Assembly (NCBI GenBank): GCA_964493505.1
Contig: CAZBNP010000001.1
Span: forward strand, 62,001 to 126,000
From: Chryseosolibacter sp964493505
GTDB taxonomy: Bacteria > Bacteroidota > Bacteroidia > Cytophagales > Cyclobacteriaceae
DNA length: 64,000 nucleotides
Reading direction: 5' to 3'
Made by a program: the position numbers and the translations under genes. Positions 8,185 to 17,220 of the stretch are shown one piece after another; position 1 is the stretch's first letter, and every line of letters begins with the position of its first letter. The notes under the pieces are model-generated. The model searched no databases. It worked only from the letters and a program-made list of their open reading frames with translations, and was not told where the DNA came from.

Positions 8185-9501
8185 TCACTCGGGCCTATAC
8201 AGAGAACTATTTCTTGAATCAATAAACCGGCGGGTCTTCCGTTCCAGCCGCGACCGGTTCAGCGTTTCGAGCTGTTCTTTGTCCACAAACGAAATTTCGG
8301 GAATTACCTTCAGGGCAGATTGGAATTTCGCCAGGAGCATATCGCGAGCGTCACCTTCAGTTCCCCTGATCATAGCGTGTATCTTCAGCTCATCGGTACC
8401 GAGCGCGCTGCTTACTACTTCCACTACATAATCCTGCACTCCCCGGCAATCGTTCAGTACGTCGAAGATCGCAGCCGGGAAAACTGTTGTGCCGCGAAGC
8501 TTTAGCATCTGTTGCTTTCTGCCTAATACCGGGCCAAGCCTGGAGGTGATCCGCCCGCAACCACATTTCGCGCTGTCTATCCGTGCGATATCGCCAGTTT
8601 TATATCGAAGCAAAGGCATACCTGACACTCCCAGTGTAGTAATCGTGACTTCTCCCGCAGCACCACCATCAACAGGCATATTCTGATCGTCGAGTATTTC
8701 CACGATCACCAGTTCCGGGTGATGATGACCACCGAGACCCATACCACATTCTGTAAACGCCGTCTGCATTTCAGTAGAGGCATAGGTGCCATACAACTTC
8801 ACATCCCAACGGTCGGTGATTTTCTGCGCGATGATGTTCGGCCGAAGGTCGATATCCCTTATACTTTCTCCTATGCAAACAATCTTCCTTACCGTGCTGC
8901 CGGTATAATCAATTCCGTTCTCCACGGCATAGTCCAGAAGTCTCACTATAAAGGACGGAACAGCTACCAGTGCTGTAGGTCTGAGCCTGTGAATTGTTTC
9001 CCACTGCATAGCTGGAAGACCCGGGCCGACACGAACGAGGCCGGCGCCGAGTTTTCGGATACCCTCGTAATAGGCGAGTCCGGCCATGAACTGCCTGTCG
9101 AGAGTGAGCATGAGCTGGTAGAGGTCAGTTGACTGACCCTCCGCACATGCGAACGAGATCGCCTCATTGTAAGCCAGCCGTTCGATATCACTCCGGGTCA
9201 GTGCCACTGTCACCGGCTTTCCCTGCGTTCCTGAGGTACTCGTGTATTCGGCTACTTCATCTTTCGGAACACACAGGAAATCGAGGTTTGATGCCTGCAT
9301 ATCCTCCTTGGTAGTAACCGGAATACTTGTCAGTTGATCCAACGAATCAAATGCCGCCGGAACAATCCCGTGTTCGCGAAAAAGGTTCTGGTAGAACGGC
9401 GACCGCTGATCCAGATAATGAAGCATCGCGATCAGCTTTTCGAGTTGAACGGCGGCTATTTTTTCCTGTGAGGAAAATTCGATCTCCGGTAGATAATTCA
9501 T
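8185..9501 (-). CDS. PaaK-like AMP-dependent acyl ligase of the pigment cluster
   Basis: A 438-residue adenylate-forming enzyme related to phenylacetate-CoA ligase. The ATP-binding loop TSTSGTQGKP lies at 87-96, the YGTYASTE motif near 240 and the TGD motif near 302. A PaaK-type C-terminal domain follows. It is the last gene of the pigment operon and overlaps acpS by four bases (ATGA). In aryl-polyene and flexirubin pathways a ligase activates the aromatic starter acid. Here the likely substrate is 4-coumarate from the ammonia-lyase, loaded on an ACP or CoA, which is inference from context. Confidence 0.82.
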   Translation of the reverse strand: MNYLPEIEFSSQEKIAAVQLEKLIAMLHYLDQRSPFYQNLFREHGIVPAAFDSLDQLTSIPVTTKEDMQASNLDFLCVPKDEVAEYTSTSGTQGKPVTVALTRSDIERLAYNEAISFACAEGQSTDLYQLMLTLDRQFMAGLAYYEGIRKLGAGLVRVGPGLPAMQWETIHRLRPTALVAVPSFIVRLLDYAVENGIDYTGSTVRKIVCIGESIRDIDLRPNIIAQKITDRWDVKLYGTYASTEMQTAFTECGMGLGGHHHPELVIVEILDDQNMPVDGGAAGEVTITTLGVSGMPLLRYKTGDIARIDSAKCGCGRITSRLGPVLGRKQQMLKLRGTTVFPAAIFDVLNDCRGVQDYVVEVVSSALGTDELKIHAMIRGTEGDARDMLLAKFQSALKVIPEISFVDKEQLETLNRSRLERKTRRFIDSRNSSLYRPE

Positions 9502-9872
9502 TTCTCAATCAGAACAATTGCCGTGGCAAACGAGTTGACATGCGACATTGACACATGCAGACGTTTCCATTGCCTTTCAATAGCTATCTCCAAAAACTCA
9601 CCTTTCAGATTCAACACCGGTTTGCCGGTTGCGTCGTGAATAATCTCAACCCGATTTAGCTCATAACTCATTGTCAGGCCAAATCCTGCTGCCTTCAGGA
9701 ATGCTTCCTTAGCCGCAAACCTCGCGGCGTAATGCTCCGCCCGGTTTGTCGTTGTCTCACAATAAGCAATCTCGTCAGCCGAGAAAACCATTTCGCGGAA
9801 GCCTTTTCCGCCGTCAACTTTGGGCAGTAGTCGCGCCACTTCGATAATATCGGTACCCACGCCCACGATCAT
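9498..9872 (-). CDS. acpS: holo-ACP synthase (4'-phosphopantetheinyl transferase)
   Basis: A 124-residue AcpS-type transferase. Motif VGTDIIEV (Asp8, metal ligand) starts the protein, RFAAKEAF sits near 50-57, and an SMSHVNSFATA stretch lies near the end. It transfers phosphopantetheine from CoA to the serine of acyl carrier proteins, here presumably those at 22644-22901 and 27219-27476. It overlaps its neighbours by four bases on both sides, so it is translationally coupled within the pigment operon. Length is normal for the family. Whether this is the only AcpS of the organism or a cluster-dedicated copy cannot be told from the window. Confidence 0.9.
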   Translation of the reverse strand: MIVGVGTDIIEVARLLPKVDGGKGFREMVFSADEIAYCETTTNRAEHYAARFAAKEAFLKAAGFGLTMSYELNRVEIIHDATGKPVLNLKGEFLEIAIERQWKRLHVSMSHVNSFATAIVLIEK

Positions 9873-11524
9873 CGCTGTCGGGATTTACATTCGTCAAGAC
9901 GCGCTACAATATAAGCCCTCTCCGCTTCCGTTGCGACCTCCTTTGTCAGTGCCGTCTCATACGAGGCAATCGCATGATTGTAGTCGGCCTGGTCGTAATA
10001 GTAATCACCCGCGAGCATATAGCTGTAGTAGGAGTTGGGATTCCACCGGACCACGCTGTCGGGGTGAATACCATCCCGAGGCGAAAACGGCAGCCGGTAT
10101 TGATTGAATTTCCGGCAATCCCGATACGACGACGTTAACAGGAACGAGTCGGCGGGAATTTCAAGTTGCGGTGAGTAGCGTTCGCCTCCGGCATTCAAGT
10201 CTCCGAAAACCCTGTTGAGGTCATAACACACAAACTTTCCCAACTGCCAGGGTGCTGTCGACACCCAGACCAGCTTCTTCTCAGGTTGAAACACAATACT
10301 GTGATGAGCGATAAGCTGATTGATAGTCTTTTCATTTGCAAAGCCAATATCCTCGTCGTTGATCCCCCGCTGATCACGCAGGATAGAAACGGTACTCTCC
10401 ACCGTATTGTTTCTGTTTCGATCCAGCAGCTCTTCCACTCGCCGGTACCGGTAAGCGGAAGCGCTGTTCCGGATATGTTCCTGATTCAATTCAGTGTTTC
10501 CCAACAACTCGCTTTGAAAATGGTTGGTACACACGATCGAGTTTCCCTTCGGATCATAGATCGCCGTTACATCATTGCTCTTTTCTATGATCGCTGCCCT
10601 TCCGTCTTTTGCCGAGCCTACCAGGAATGATTCCGAGACGAAGATTTCTCTTTTAGCCGCGATGGCGTAGGCTTCTTCTATCGTCGAAGCATACTGAAGG
10701 ATTTCACGTGCAACCAGCGAGACAGGGGTGGCGGCAGAAAAAGGGATCTCGGATTTCGCAGCGTTGATGGTGACCGTCAGCCCCTCCATATTCATTCCTG
10801 ATAGCACCCCGATCATTCCACCGAAGGTTACCATCATAAACCGGTGGCCATCGTCGGGGTTATAAAAAGCGACGATCTTGTTCCTGGCAAACGCTTCACC
10901 GACATAGAAGTCAAAATTCCTGCCGATGGTGAGTGTTCCCTCGTCCGAATGATCGCCCCATGTTGCGAACGATGTACAGCCTACTAATGACATGTTTTGC
11001 AGCGCATGGCCGATGTCATGCGCCGCATGGTAGTTCAGGATTCGTTGATAGGGTTTCGCGATATGGTCGTAGTCGTCGGAGGAATACTGCGAAACGCCAT
11101 AGATCTCCAGTTTGTATTCCTCCGGTACATGTTTGTCAAGATCGCGATTAAACCAACCGATAAAATACTTCAGTGCCTCACGATAGGTGCTGGACGGCAC
11201 GATTGTCCTGATCTGATCCTGAAAGACTCCTTCCTGATAGCGCGCCAGGTCACGTGTCAGCGCGCCTATGGCGACACCTCTTTCATACGGATCCCCCTCC
11301 ACGTATAGCTCATAGAGGCCGCTCTCGCTTTTCCTGAACCAGTTGTTGCCCGTCACAAACAATCCAGCTTCGGTCTGAGTCACCTCCACGCCGGGGGGCA
11401 TTACACCTGCCAGCGTGGGAGGCGAAATCTCACCAACCGAGCGGATGTAAAACACGATAGCCAGCAGGCCAAGCAATATCACCGCCACACACCAGGCACC
11501 TATCTTCGCCACGCGTCTAAGCAT
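9869..11524 (-). CDS. C45-family acyltransferase/hydrolase-like protein with membrane anchor and TPR tail
   Basis: A 551-residue protein. There is one transmembrane helix at about 8-27. The middle resembles the Ntn-hydrolase family C45 (acyl-CoA:6-aminopenicillanate acyltransferase): GCTSF places the candidate nucleophile at Cys183, followed by GRNFDFYVG, and later NHFQSE. The last 70 residues form a tetratricopeptide-like pair of helices (YYYDQADYNHAIASYETAL). Homologues sit in other flexirubin-type clusters. It could form the ester or amide that joins the polyene acid to its partner, but this is speculation; a processing role in the periplasm is equally possible. It overlaps the upstream oxidoreductase gene by 8 bases and acpS by 4. 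Confidence 0.75.
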   Translation of the reverse strand: MLRRVAKIGAWCVAVILLGLLAIVFYIRSVGEISPPTLAGVMPPGVEVTQTEAGLFVTGNNWFRKSESGLYELYVEGDPYERGVAIGALTRDLARYQEGVFQDQIRTIVPSSTYREALKYFIGWFNRDLDKHVPEEYKLEIYGVSQYSSDDYDHIAKPYQRILNYHAAHDIGHALQNMSLVGCTSFATWGDHSDEGTLTIGRNFDFYVGEAFARNKIVAFYNPDDGHRFMMVTFGGMIGVLSGMNMEGLTVTINAAKSEIPFSAATPVSLVAREILQYASTIEEAYAIAAKREIFVSESFLVGSAKDGRAAIIEKSNDVTAIYDPKGNSIVCTNHFQSELLGNTELNQEHIRNSASAYRYRRVEELLDRNRNNTVESTVSILRDQRGINDEDIGFANEKTINQLIAHHSIVFQPEKKLVWVSTAPWQLGKFVCYDLNRVFGDLNAGGERYSPQLEIPADSFLLTSSYRDCRKFNQYRLPFSPRDGIHPDSVVRWNPNSYYSYMLAGDYYYDQADYNHAIASYETALTKEVATEAERAYIVARLDECKSRQR

Positions 11525-13034
11525 TTCTGATTTTGTTCAGGATGTAGTCAATGCCAAGAATTTCCGAGCAGGTCATGATCGCGTTTACCGTCACCCCCAA
11601 CACGCCGTGCAAGTTAAGGTTCTGTCCGGTAAGAAACAGGTTGGGTATTTTCGTTCGGGGTGAAATGAATGTTCTCATCGGCTCGCGATAGTCTTTGACG
11701 ATTCCATAGAGCGAGCCGTCGTCTGTGCCAATGTAATCGCGGACCGTCAGGGGTGTAGCCGAATAATGAGATCGGATAGCGGCTTTGAATCCGGGAAAGT
11801 CCTTTTCCACCAGGTCGAACAGTTTTTCAGCCTTTTCTCGTTTAAAGGCCTCGTATTTCTCGCCTCTGTCTGACGCATTCACGACCGTATTGACTGTGTC
11901 ACTCCAGGCTTCCACATCTTCAAATCGCATATATGTCATCAGCGTCACTCCTTCCGAATATTCTTTGTCTTTCGAAGAAGCCGAGCAATACAAGGCATAA
12001 GCCCGGGGCCACGTGTCGGCCGTGTAATCAATGATCTGCCAGGTATCTTCGACGGAAAAGTAATAGTAATTGTGGTTAATATACCTGAACGACTTCTCTT
12101 TCATGACCACGTTGACATAGAACACTGACACTGAATTCTCCAGGCTCTTCAGGCGCGTGCGAAACGCTTTTTTGATGCGATCGCTGCCCGTCATCTCCAT
12201 CGTCTTGGCGGGATGAACATTGGAGACAAACAGCTTCCCGTAAAAACGCTCGCCTGTTGCCGACTCGGCATATTCAATTCGTCCACCGGACTCAACAAGT
12301 TTTTTGATCTCGGTAAAATTGACGATGCGTCCGCCGGCAGCGACGATCTGCCGCGATAAAAGCCGGGCAATTTGTGATCCCCCGTCTACAAAACGCCACG
12401 AGCTTTCAATATAACTGTTCACCACCAACGCGTGAACGTAAAGTGGCGTCTTATCCGGCTCACCCGCATAGAGTAAGCTCGTTCCAGCCAGAACACTCTG
12501 TAGCTTGGGATTGTTCGTTACCGACCGAATGAACGCCTGTGTATCGGTTTCGAGCGCCCCGATCTTCTCCAGATAGTCACCTTTACGCAGGTTGTATAAC
12601 GGGAATCGCTGACAAACCGCCCTGATACCATCACAATATCTCCGCAGGCCCTCCTCTTCACCCGGAAATTGTTCCGACAATACACGGATAAAGTTCTCAT
12701 AACCCTGGGCATACTTATACACCACCGGATCACCTTCAAAAGCGATGGCATCAAACCCATCTTCGTCCAGCTTCCGGAGTTTCAGCTTGTCCATGATACC
12801 GAGATACCGGAACAACTGGTACAGGTTCTGGCCCTTGTCCAGACCTCCTACGTAGTGAACCCCCGAATCGAACACAACATTGTCTCTGACAAATGTCTGG
12901 AGGTTTCCGCCGATCTGCTTATTCTTCTCGATGATACAAACCTTGTAACCCTCCTGTGCAAGGATGGTCCCGCAAGCCAGCCCGCCGAGTCCGCTGCCGA
13001 CAATTACTGCATCAAATGCCTCTGCTTCGTTCAT
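11517..13034 (-). CDS. CrtI/retinol-saturase-like FAD oxidoreductase
   Basis: A 505-residue flavoprotein. The dinucleotide-binding motif VIVGSGLGGLACG opens the protein, with EKNKQIGGN following at about 36-44. The C-terminus has the second FAD motif (LFLTGQNLNLHGVLG), typical of the phytoene desaturase/retinol saturase superfamily. In pigment clusters such enzymes change the saturation or double-bond geometry of the polyene; the precise reaction is unknown. It is coupled with the downstream C45-like gene by an 8-base overlap and follows the exporter fusion by two bases. Confidence 0.85.
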   Translation of the reverse strand: MNEAEAFDAVIVGSGLGGLACGTILAQEGYKVCIIEKNKQIGGNLQTFVRDNVVFDSGVHYVGGLDKGQNLYQLFRYLGIMDKLKLRKLDEDGFDAIAFEGDPVVYKYAQGYENFIRVLSEQFPGEEEGLRRYCDGIRAVCQRFPLYNLRKGDYLEKIGALETDTQAFIRSVTNNPKLQSVLAGTSLLYAGEPDKTPLYVHALVVNSYIESSWRFVDGGSQIARLLSRQIVAAGGRIVNFTEIKKLVESGGRIEYAESATGERFYGKLFVSNVHPAKTMEMTGSDRIKKAFRTRLKSLENSVSVFYVNVVMKEKSFRYINHNYYYFSVEDTWQIIDYTADTWPRAYALYCSASSKDKEYSEGVTLMTYMRFEDVEAWSDTVNTVVNASDRGEKYEAFKREKAEKLFDLVEKDFPGFKAAIRSHYSATPLTVRDYIGTDDGSLYGIVKDYREPMRTFISPRTKIPNLFLTGQNLNLHGVLGVTVNAIMTCSEILGIDYILNKIRNA

Positions 13035-13036
13035 TC

Positions 13037-16000
13037 CTATCGCGATATCACAAAAATAACATTTGAAGTCACATCGCCAGGATCAATACGCGCAAGCGAG
13101 TACCCGTGCAGTGCCGAGAACTCCTCCAGCTTACGGCCCGACAGGAAGTTCAGTTCATGCCTGGTCTTGTTGAACCTGAATACCCGCGTTGACATAAACT
13201 CGGTAAACTTTGTCTTTTTATGACGCTGTCTCAGGTCGGCATCTCCGTCGCGGAGAATAATCCGCCCACCGGGATTCAGCGCCGCAAAGCAACGCAACAA
13301 AACATTATCCTGCTCAGCGGGCAGCAGGTAGTGCATAACATCCGCGAGGATAATGACGTCATAAGTAGTGTGGAAGGGAAACGACCGGATATCAGCATGC
13401 ACAAAATCAAGCTGGCGGGAGCGCGCGTAACCGTGCCGGGCTACCAGGATCTTTTCCTCATCGTAGTCGACGCCGGTGATCGTTCTTTCGGTAGACATGA
13501 ACTGCAGCATATAAGGCAGGAATCCGTACCCACAACCCAGGTCGAGCACAATAGCGCGTCGGGGAACCAATGAATCAAAAACCGCGTAGTACTTTTCCAT
13601 CCTGAGTTTGATGCGTAGGTACCACTCCAGAACCGGTCCCTTATACCGGTACACGCCGATCAGCTTCTTCCGATACGATGCCGGCGTCTGCACTTCTTCA
13701 TGAAGCTTGTTGTACTCTTCGCGGAAGTACCGGCTTATCCGTTTTGTCCGTTCTGCATAGCTATTGCCGTACCGGGGGTCATCGAACTCAATGGCAGGCA
13801 GCGCCCTGATGTGAAGAGTGCCGTCGCTCACGTACATCGTTGATTTCGGAATGGCCGCTGCCGCCCCGTGTATCAACAGCGGGTAGACCGGCAATCGCAA
13901 GGTTTCAGCCAGGTAAAAAGCGCCTTTGTGAAATCTTCTGATAGTGCCATCGGGTGAACGCGACCCTTCCGGAAATACGACAATAGAAAATCCTTCAGCG
14001 ACCCGCTCAGCAAATTTTTCAACACCGGCTTCAACACCGTCGACAACGGGATAGTAGTCGGCAAGCCGAACCACACCACCAAACACAGGCGAGTTCCACA
14101 CCCATTTGGTTGTGAGGAGTACCACCCTGGGGTGTAGCATCGTCGTGATCAGGATGTCAAGAAAAGACGAATGATTCGCGATGATTATGCCGGGGCGTTT
14201 AAAGATATCGGAGCCTTCGGTCGATATGTGTTTGCGAAGAAGGAACGCTAGCCAGAGCACCAAACGCGTGAACAACCTGATCAGCCAATGAAATAGCCCC
14301 CTCAGCTTCTTACGTGCAAACGGAACAGAGCGCAGCATTAACCCGACGATCGTTAACAAAAACGAACCGAGCACAAACAACCCATAGGTTGCCATTGTAT
14401 AGACAATACCACGGGCGGCCATCGGCTCCAGGCCTTTCCTGGTTCTGCGTGTAACGAGCCACGAAAACAGTAGCGGCTCGACTGTCAGAGACATAATAAA
14501 CACGCAGAGGATCCCGATAATTGCGATCGCGGCAATAGAGCGAAGAGCGGGATGTTCCGCGAAGATCAACACACCCAGACCGGAAACGGTAGTCAGTGCC
14601 GACAGCAATATCGAAACGCGGACCGGTTTGAGGGTTTGTCGCCCCAGCCGATGCTGCTGCGTCAACCCATCCATCACGAAAATACTGTAGTCATCGCCGA
14701 GCCCGAAGATGAAAGTCGAGATCATCACGTTCACGATGTTGAACTCGATATTCAAAAGTGCCATAATCCCCAGTATCCAGACCCAGGTGATCAGCATAGG
14801 CGCAAACGTGATCAGTGTCAGTTCAATTCTTCCGAGGGAGATCAACAATACGACGAACACGAGCACAGAAGTAAACGTCACAATGAAGTTAAAATCATCG
14901 TGAACAAACTCTACAAAGAGATTGGTTATCATCCCTCTGTCCATGATATCTGCCTGCGTTCCCGCCACAGCGTCCTGTACTTCCTCCCTCGCCTCCGGTA
15001 GCACATTGACAAGCGACACAATCGTCGTCCGGGTTTCCCGCTGAACAAAGTTATCGCTGAAAAGAATCGCCTTCAATGTATCGAAAGTGTTCTTCCCCAT
15101 CACCTCGTACGGCTTCTCAAGCAATTTTTGAACACGTCCGAGCAACACCGGTGAGAACTTCAGCCTGGCTCCCTCTTCGTTTACCGTCTCAAGAAGGGCG
15201 GTTGTTCTTTCCGCAGACCAGAACGCATTCCAGGTATCTATCCTGACGCGCTGAAGCGAATCTGATGCGAGGAGTAAAGAAGGCGAATGAAAGCGTCTGA
15301 CCCGACCTTTCTGCAAGAGGCTGTCGATACGCGGTGCGACTTGTTCGTTGCGGCGCAGAGCTTCCTCCCGTGTTGCTCCTTCGGTGGTTACGTACATCGA
15401 ATGGAGTGACGCCGGGTTGATCGTCTCGAGTCTTTGCTGCGACTCCCGCATCACGTCGCTCATGAAGTTCAAATCGTTCATGTCGCTGTTGAACTTCACA
15501 TCGCCGGCGAAATAGAACATCACAGGTGTAATCACTACGAGCGCCGCCACCCAGAATTTGCGCAACTTTACCCCGGAGAATCTCTGTTCAGGGAACGCCG
15601 CGGCCCGGCGTTGAAAGTCGGGCGCTAGTTGCGGGAGAAATATCAGCGAGCACAACGCTGCGCCTATCAGGCTGAAACCGGCGAACAAGCCGACATCTTT
15701 CAATACCAACGCATTCGTGAATTGGAGGCAAAAGAAAGCCAGCACCGTTGTGGCACTTCCTATTGTCATTGGCTTCACCAGGTCGCGGATAACAGCTTCC
15801 TTGTCGGGGTTATAGCGAAAATGGACGAAGAAATGCAACGCGTAGTTGACAGCGATTCCCAATATCACAGACCCGGCCGCCACGGCCAGAACAGAAAGTG
15901 ATCCCTTCAAAAGATAAATTGCACACAAGGCGAACAGCCCGCCAAATATCACCGGCACCAGTATCAGCACCAGCACCCTTACATCGCGGAAGTAGCCGAT

Positions 16001-16852
16001 GATAAAGACCCCTAACAGGATGACCAGAAGGGAGACCGTAAGGATCGTATCCTGTCGAAGCTGTTGGGAATTCCCTACAGCCACTGCTGCCGCACCAAAA
16101 TAGGATACCAGCACAGCGTCTGACGACGACCCCGCGGCAATCTGGTCGAGCGCGTTTATGAAGTCCGTGTTCTTGCCGGTTTCATTCGAACCATATCCAG
16201 GTTGAACGAAGAAGACAAGATGGCGACGATCCTTCGTAAGAATGTAACCGTTGTAGAGAAGGAAGTTCTCATCGTATTGCAACTGCTGAAGCTTCTTCAG
16301 TACGATAAATGAAAAACCCATGGGATCGTCCATGATCACCCGCTTGAATGCAAAGCCGGAGGGAGACACTAACTGGAAATAGCGGTCGCGGAGGACATTT
16401 CTCACGGTCTCCGGGCGTGTGAGCGAATCCAGCTCCCGGTAATCGTGTTCCGTGAGAAAAAGCGGAAGGTTGTCAACGATAGCATCAAAGATTCTGACGA
16501 ACGACGCATCGTCGACCTTTGTAGTTACCGTAGCCTGAAAGGGAGTAAGGACCGTATCCATTTCACCGGAAACTCGCTCAGTCACAGCGATAAGGCTGTC
16601 GGGAGGAAGCATCGTGGCGCTGTCTCTCACCGATACCATTACAACAACCCGTTCAGCAAAAGCTGAATTCCGAAAGACGTAATTCAGCTTCTGAACACGC
16701 TCGTCGTTCGGGAAAATCCTTGTTATATTCTCTTCCAGGATAATTCTGGACGACCCCCATCCAAGCACGGTCAGTATCAACAGGAAGGTCATCCAAAACG
16801 CAGTACGCCTGGCGCTGAAAAATCTGTAAATACCAACAAATATATGTTCCAT
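13037..16852 (-). CDS. MMPL exporter / PlsC acyltransferase / methyltransferase triple fusion
   Basis: A 1271-residue protein with three parts. Residues 1 to about 830 form an RND/MMPL-type transporter: two blocks of membrane helices separated by large periplasmic loops, with FGLGDDYSIF in the second block. Residues about 870-1040 form a lysophosphatidic-acid-acyltransferase domain, with NHSSFLD at 893 and FPEGSRS at 960 (the HX4D and EGS motifs). Residues about 1080-1271 form a SAM-dependent methyltransferase (VLDLGCGYG at 1102, GVDYD near 1127). It probably exports the pigment or its lipid conjugate, acylates it and methylates it at the inner membrane; the order of reactions is inferred. 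In proteobacterial aryl-polyene clusters these activities lie on separate genes. Confidence 0.87.
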   Translation of the reverse strand: MEHIFVGIYRFFSARRTAFWMTFLLILTVLGWGSSRIILEENITRIFPNDERVQKLNYVFRNSAFAERVVVMVSVRDSATMLPPDSLIAVTERVSGEMDTVLTPFQATVTTKVDDASFVRIFDAIVDNLPLFLTEHDYRELDSLTRPETVRNVLRDRYFQLVSPSGFAFKRVIMDDPMGFSFIVLKKLQQLQYDENFLLYNGYILTKDRRHLVFFVQPGYGSNETGKNTDFINALDQIAAGSSSDAVLVSYFGAAAVAVGNSQQLRQDTILTVSLLVILLGVFIIGYFRDVRVLVLILVPVIFGGLFALCAIYLLKGSLSVLAVAAGSVILGIAVNYALHFFVHFRYNPDKEAVIRDLVKPMTIGSATTVLAFFCLQFTNALVLKDVGLFAGFSLIGAALCSLIFLPQLAPDFQRRAAAFPEQRFSGVKLRKFWVAALVVITPVMFYFAGDVKFNSDMNDLNFMSDVMRESQQRLETINPASLHSMYVTTEGATREEALRRNEQVAPRIDSLLQKGRVRRFHSPSLLLASDSLQRVRIDTWNAFWSAERTTALLETVNEEGARLKFSPVLLGRVQKLLEKPYEVMGKNTFDTLKAILFSDNFVQRETRTTIVSLVNVLPEAREEVQDAVAGTQADIMDRGMITNLFVEFVHDDFNFIVTFTSVLVFVVLLISLGRIELTLITFAPMLITWVWILGIMALLNIEFNIVNVMISTFIFGLGDDYSIFVMDGLTQQHRLGRQTLKPVRVSILLSALTTVSGLGVLIFAEHPALRSIAAIAIIGILCVFIMSLTVEPLLFSWLVTRRTRKGLEPMAARGIVYTMATYGLFVLGSFLLTIVGLMLRSVPFARKKLRGLFHWLIRLFTRLVLWLAFLLRKHISTEGSDIFKRPGIIIANHSSFLDILITTMLHPRVVLLTTKWVWNSPVFGGVVRLADYYPVVDGVEAGVEKFAERVAEGFSIVVFPEGSRSPDGTIRRFHKGAFYLAETLRLPVYPLLIHGAAAAIPKSTMYVSDGTLHIRALPAIEFDDPRYGNSYAERTKRISRYFREEYNKLHEEVQTPASYRKKLIGVYRYKGPVLEWYLRIKLRMEKYYAVFDSLVPRRAIVLDLGCGYGFLPYMLQFMSTERTITGVDYDEEKILVARHGYARSRQLDFVHADIRSFPFHTTYDVIILADVMHYLLPAEQDNVLLRCFAALNPGGRIILRDGDADLRQRHKKTKFTEFMSTRVFRFNKTRHELNFLSGRKLEEFSALHGYSLARIDPGDVTSNVIFVISR

Positions 16853-16861
16853 GAGAAGGGT

Positions 16862-17191
16862 CTATCCTTTCCTGAATACCTTGAGTAAACCGAACGTAAT
16901 TAATCCAAAAAAACCACCGGAAAAAACAGCCAGCGTGACGGCGCCTATCACATATTGCAAAAAACTGTACTTCAGGAAGTCTGATGTAAACGCGCTGTTG
17001 AAGGGAAGGGATACGGCATCGTTGCCCATCCAGATAGCGCCTGTCTCATGACTCAGAAAAAGTATCAATGGAATCATCGGCGGGATACTGATATTTACCG
17101 CGAGAATAACGAGGGCTTTGTTAAGTCTGAGAACAAAGGCAAGGCTGATCGCCGCGATAAGCTGGAACCCCCAGATAGGGACGATTCCCAT
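16862..17191 (-). CDS. DUF2062 domain, separated by a frameshift from the GT2 gene
   Basis: A 109-residue frame with three hydrophobic segments and the DUF2062 signature MGIVPIWGFQ and SIPPMIPLILFLS. In related clusters this domain is the C-terminal half of a glycosyltransferase protein. Read upstream past the ATG, the same frame keeps encoding family-like sequence (HSGDSDAVKAISVGFGVL) back to an A10 tract at 17277-17286, where it meets the GT2 frame one base out of phase. The ATG at 17191 has GGAG five bases before it, so independent translation is possible. Probable membrane anchor of the glycosyltransferase. See the slippery-tract entry. Confidence 0.75.
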   Translation of the reverse strand: MGIVPIWGFQLIAAISLAFVLRLNKALVILAVNISIPPMIPLILFLSHETGAIWMGNDAVSLPFNSAFTSDFLKYSFLQYVIGAVTLAVFSGGFFGLITFGLLKVFRKG

Positions 17192-17220
17192 GAGGACTCC
17201 GAAGCCGACTGAAATTGCCT

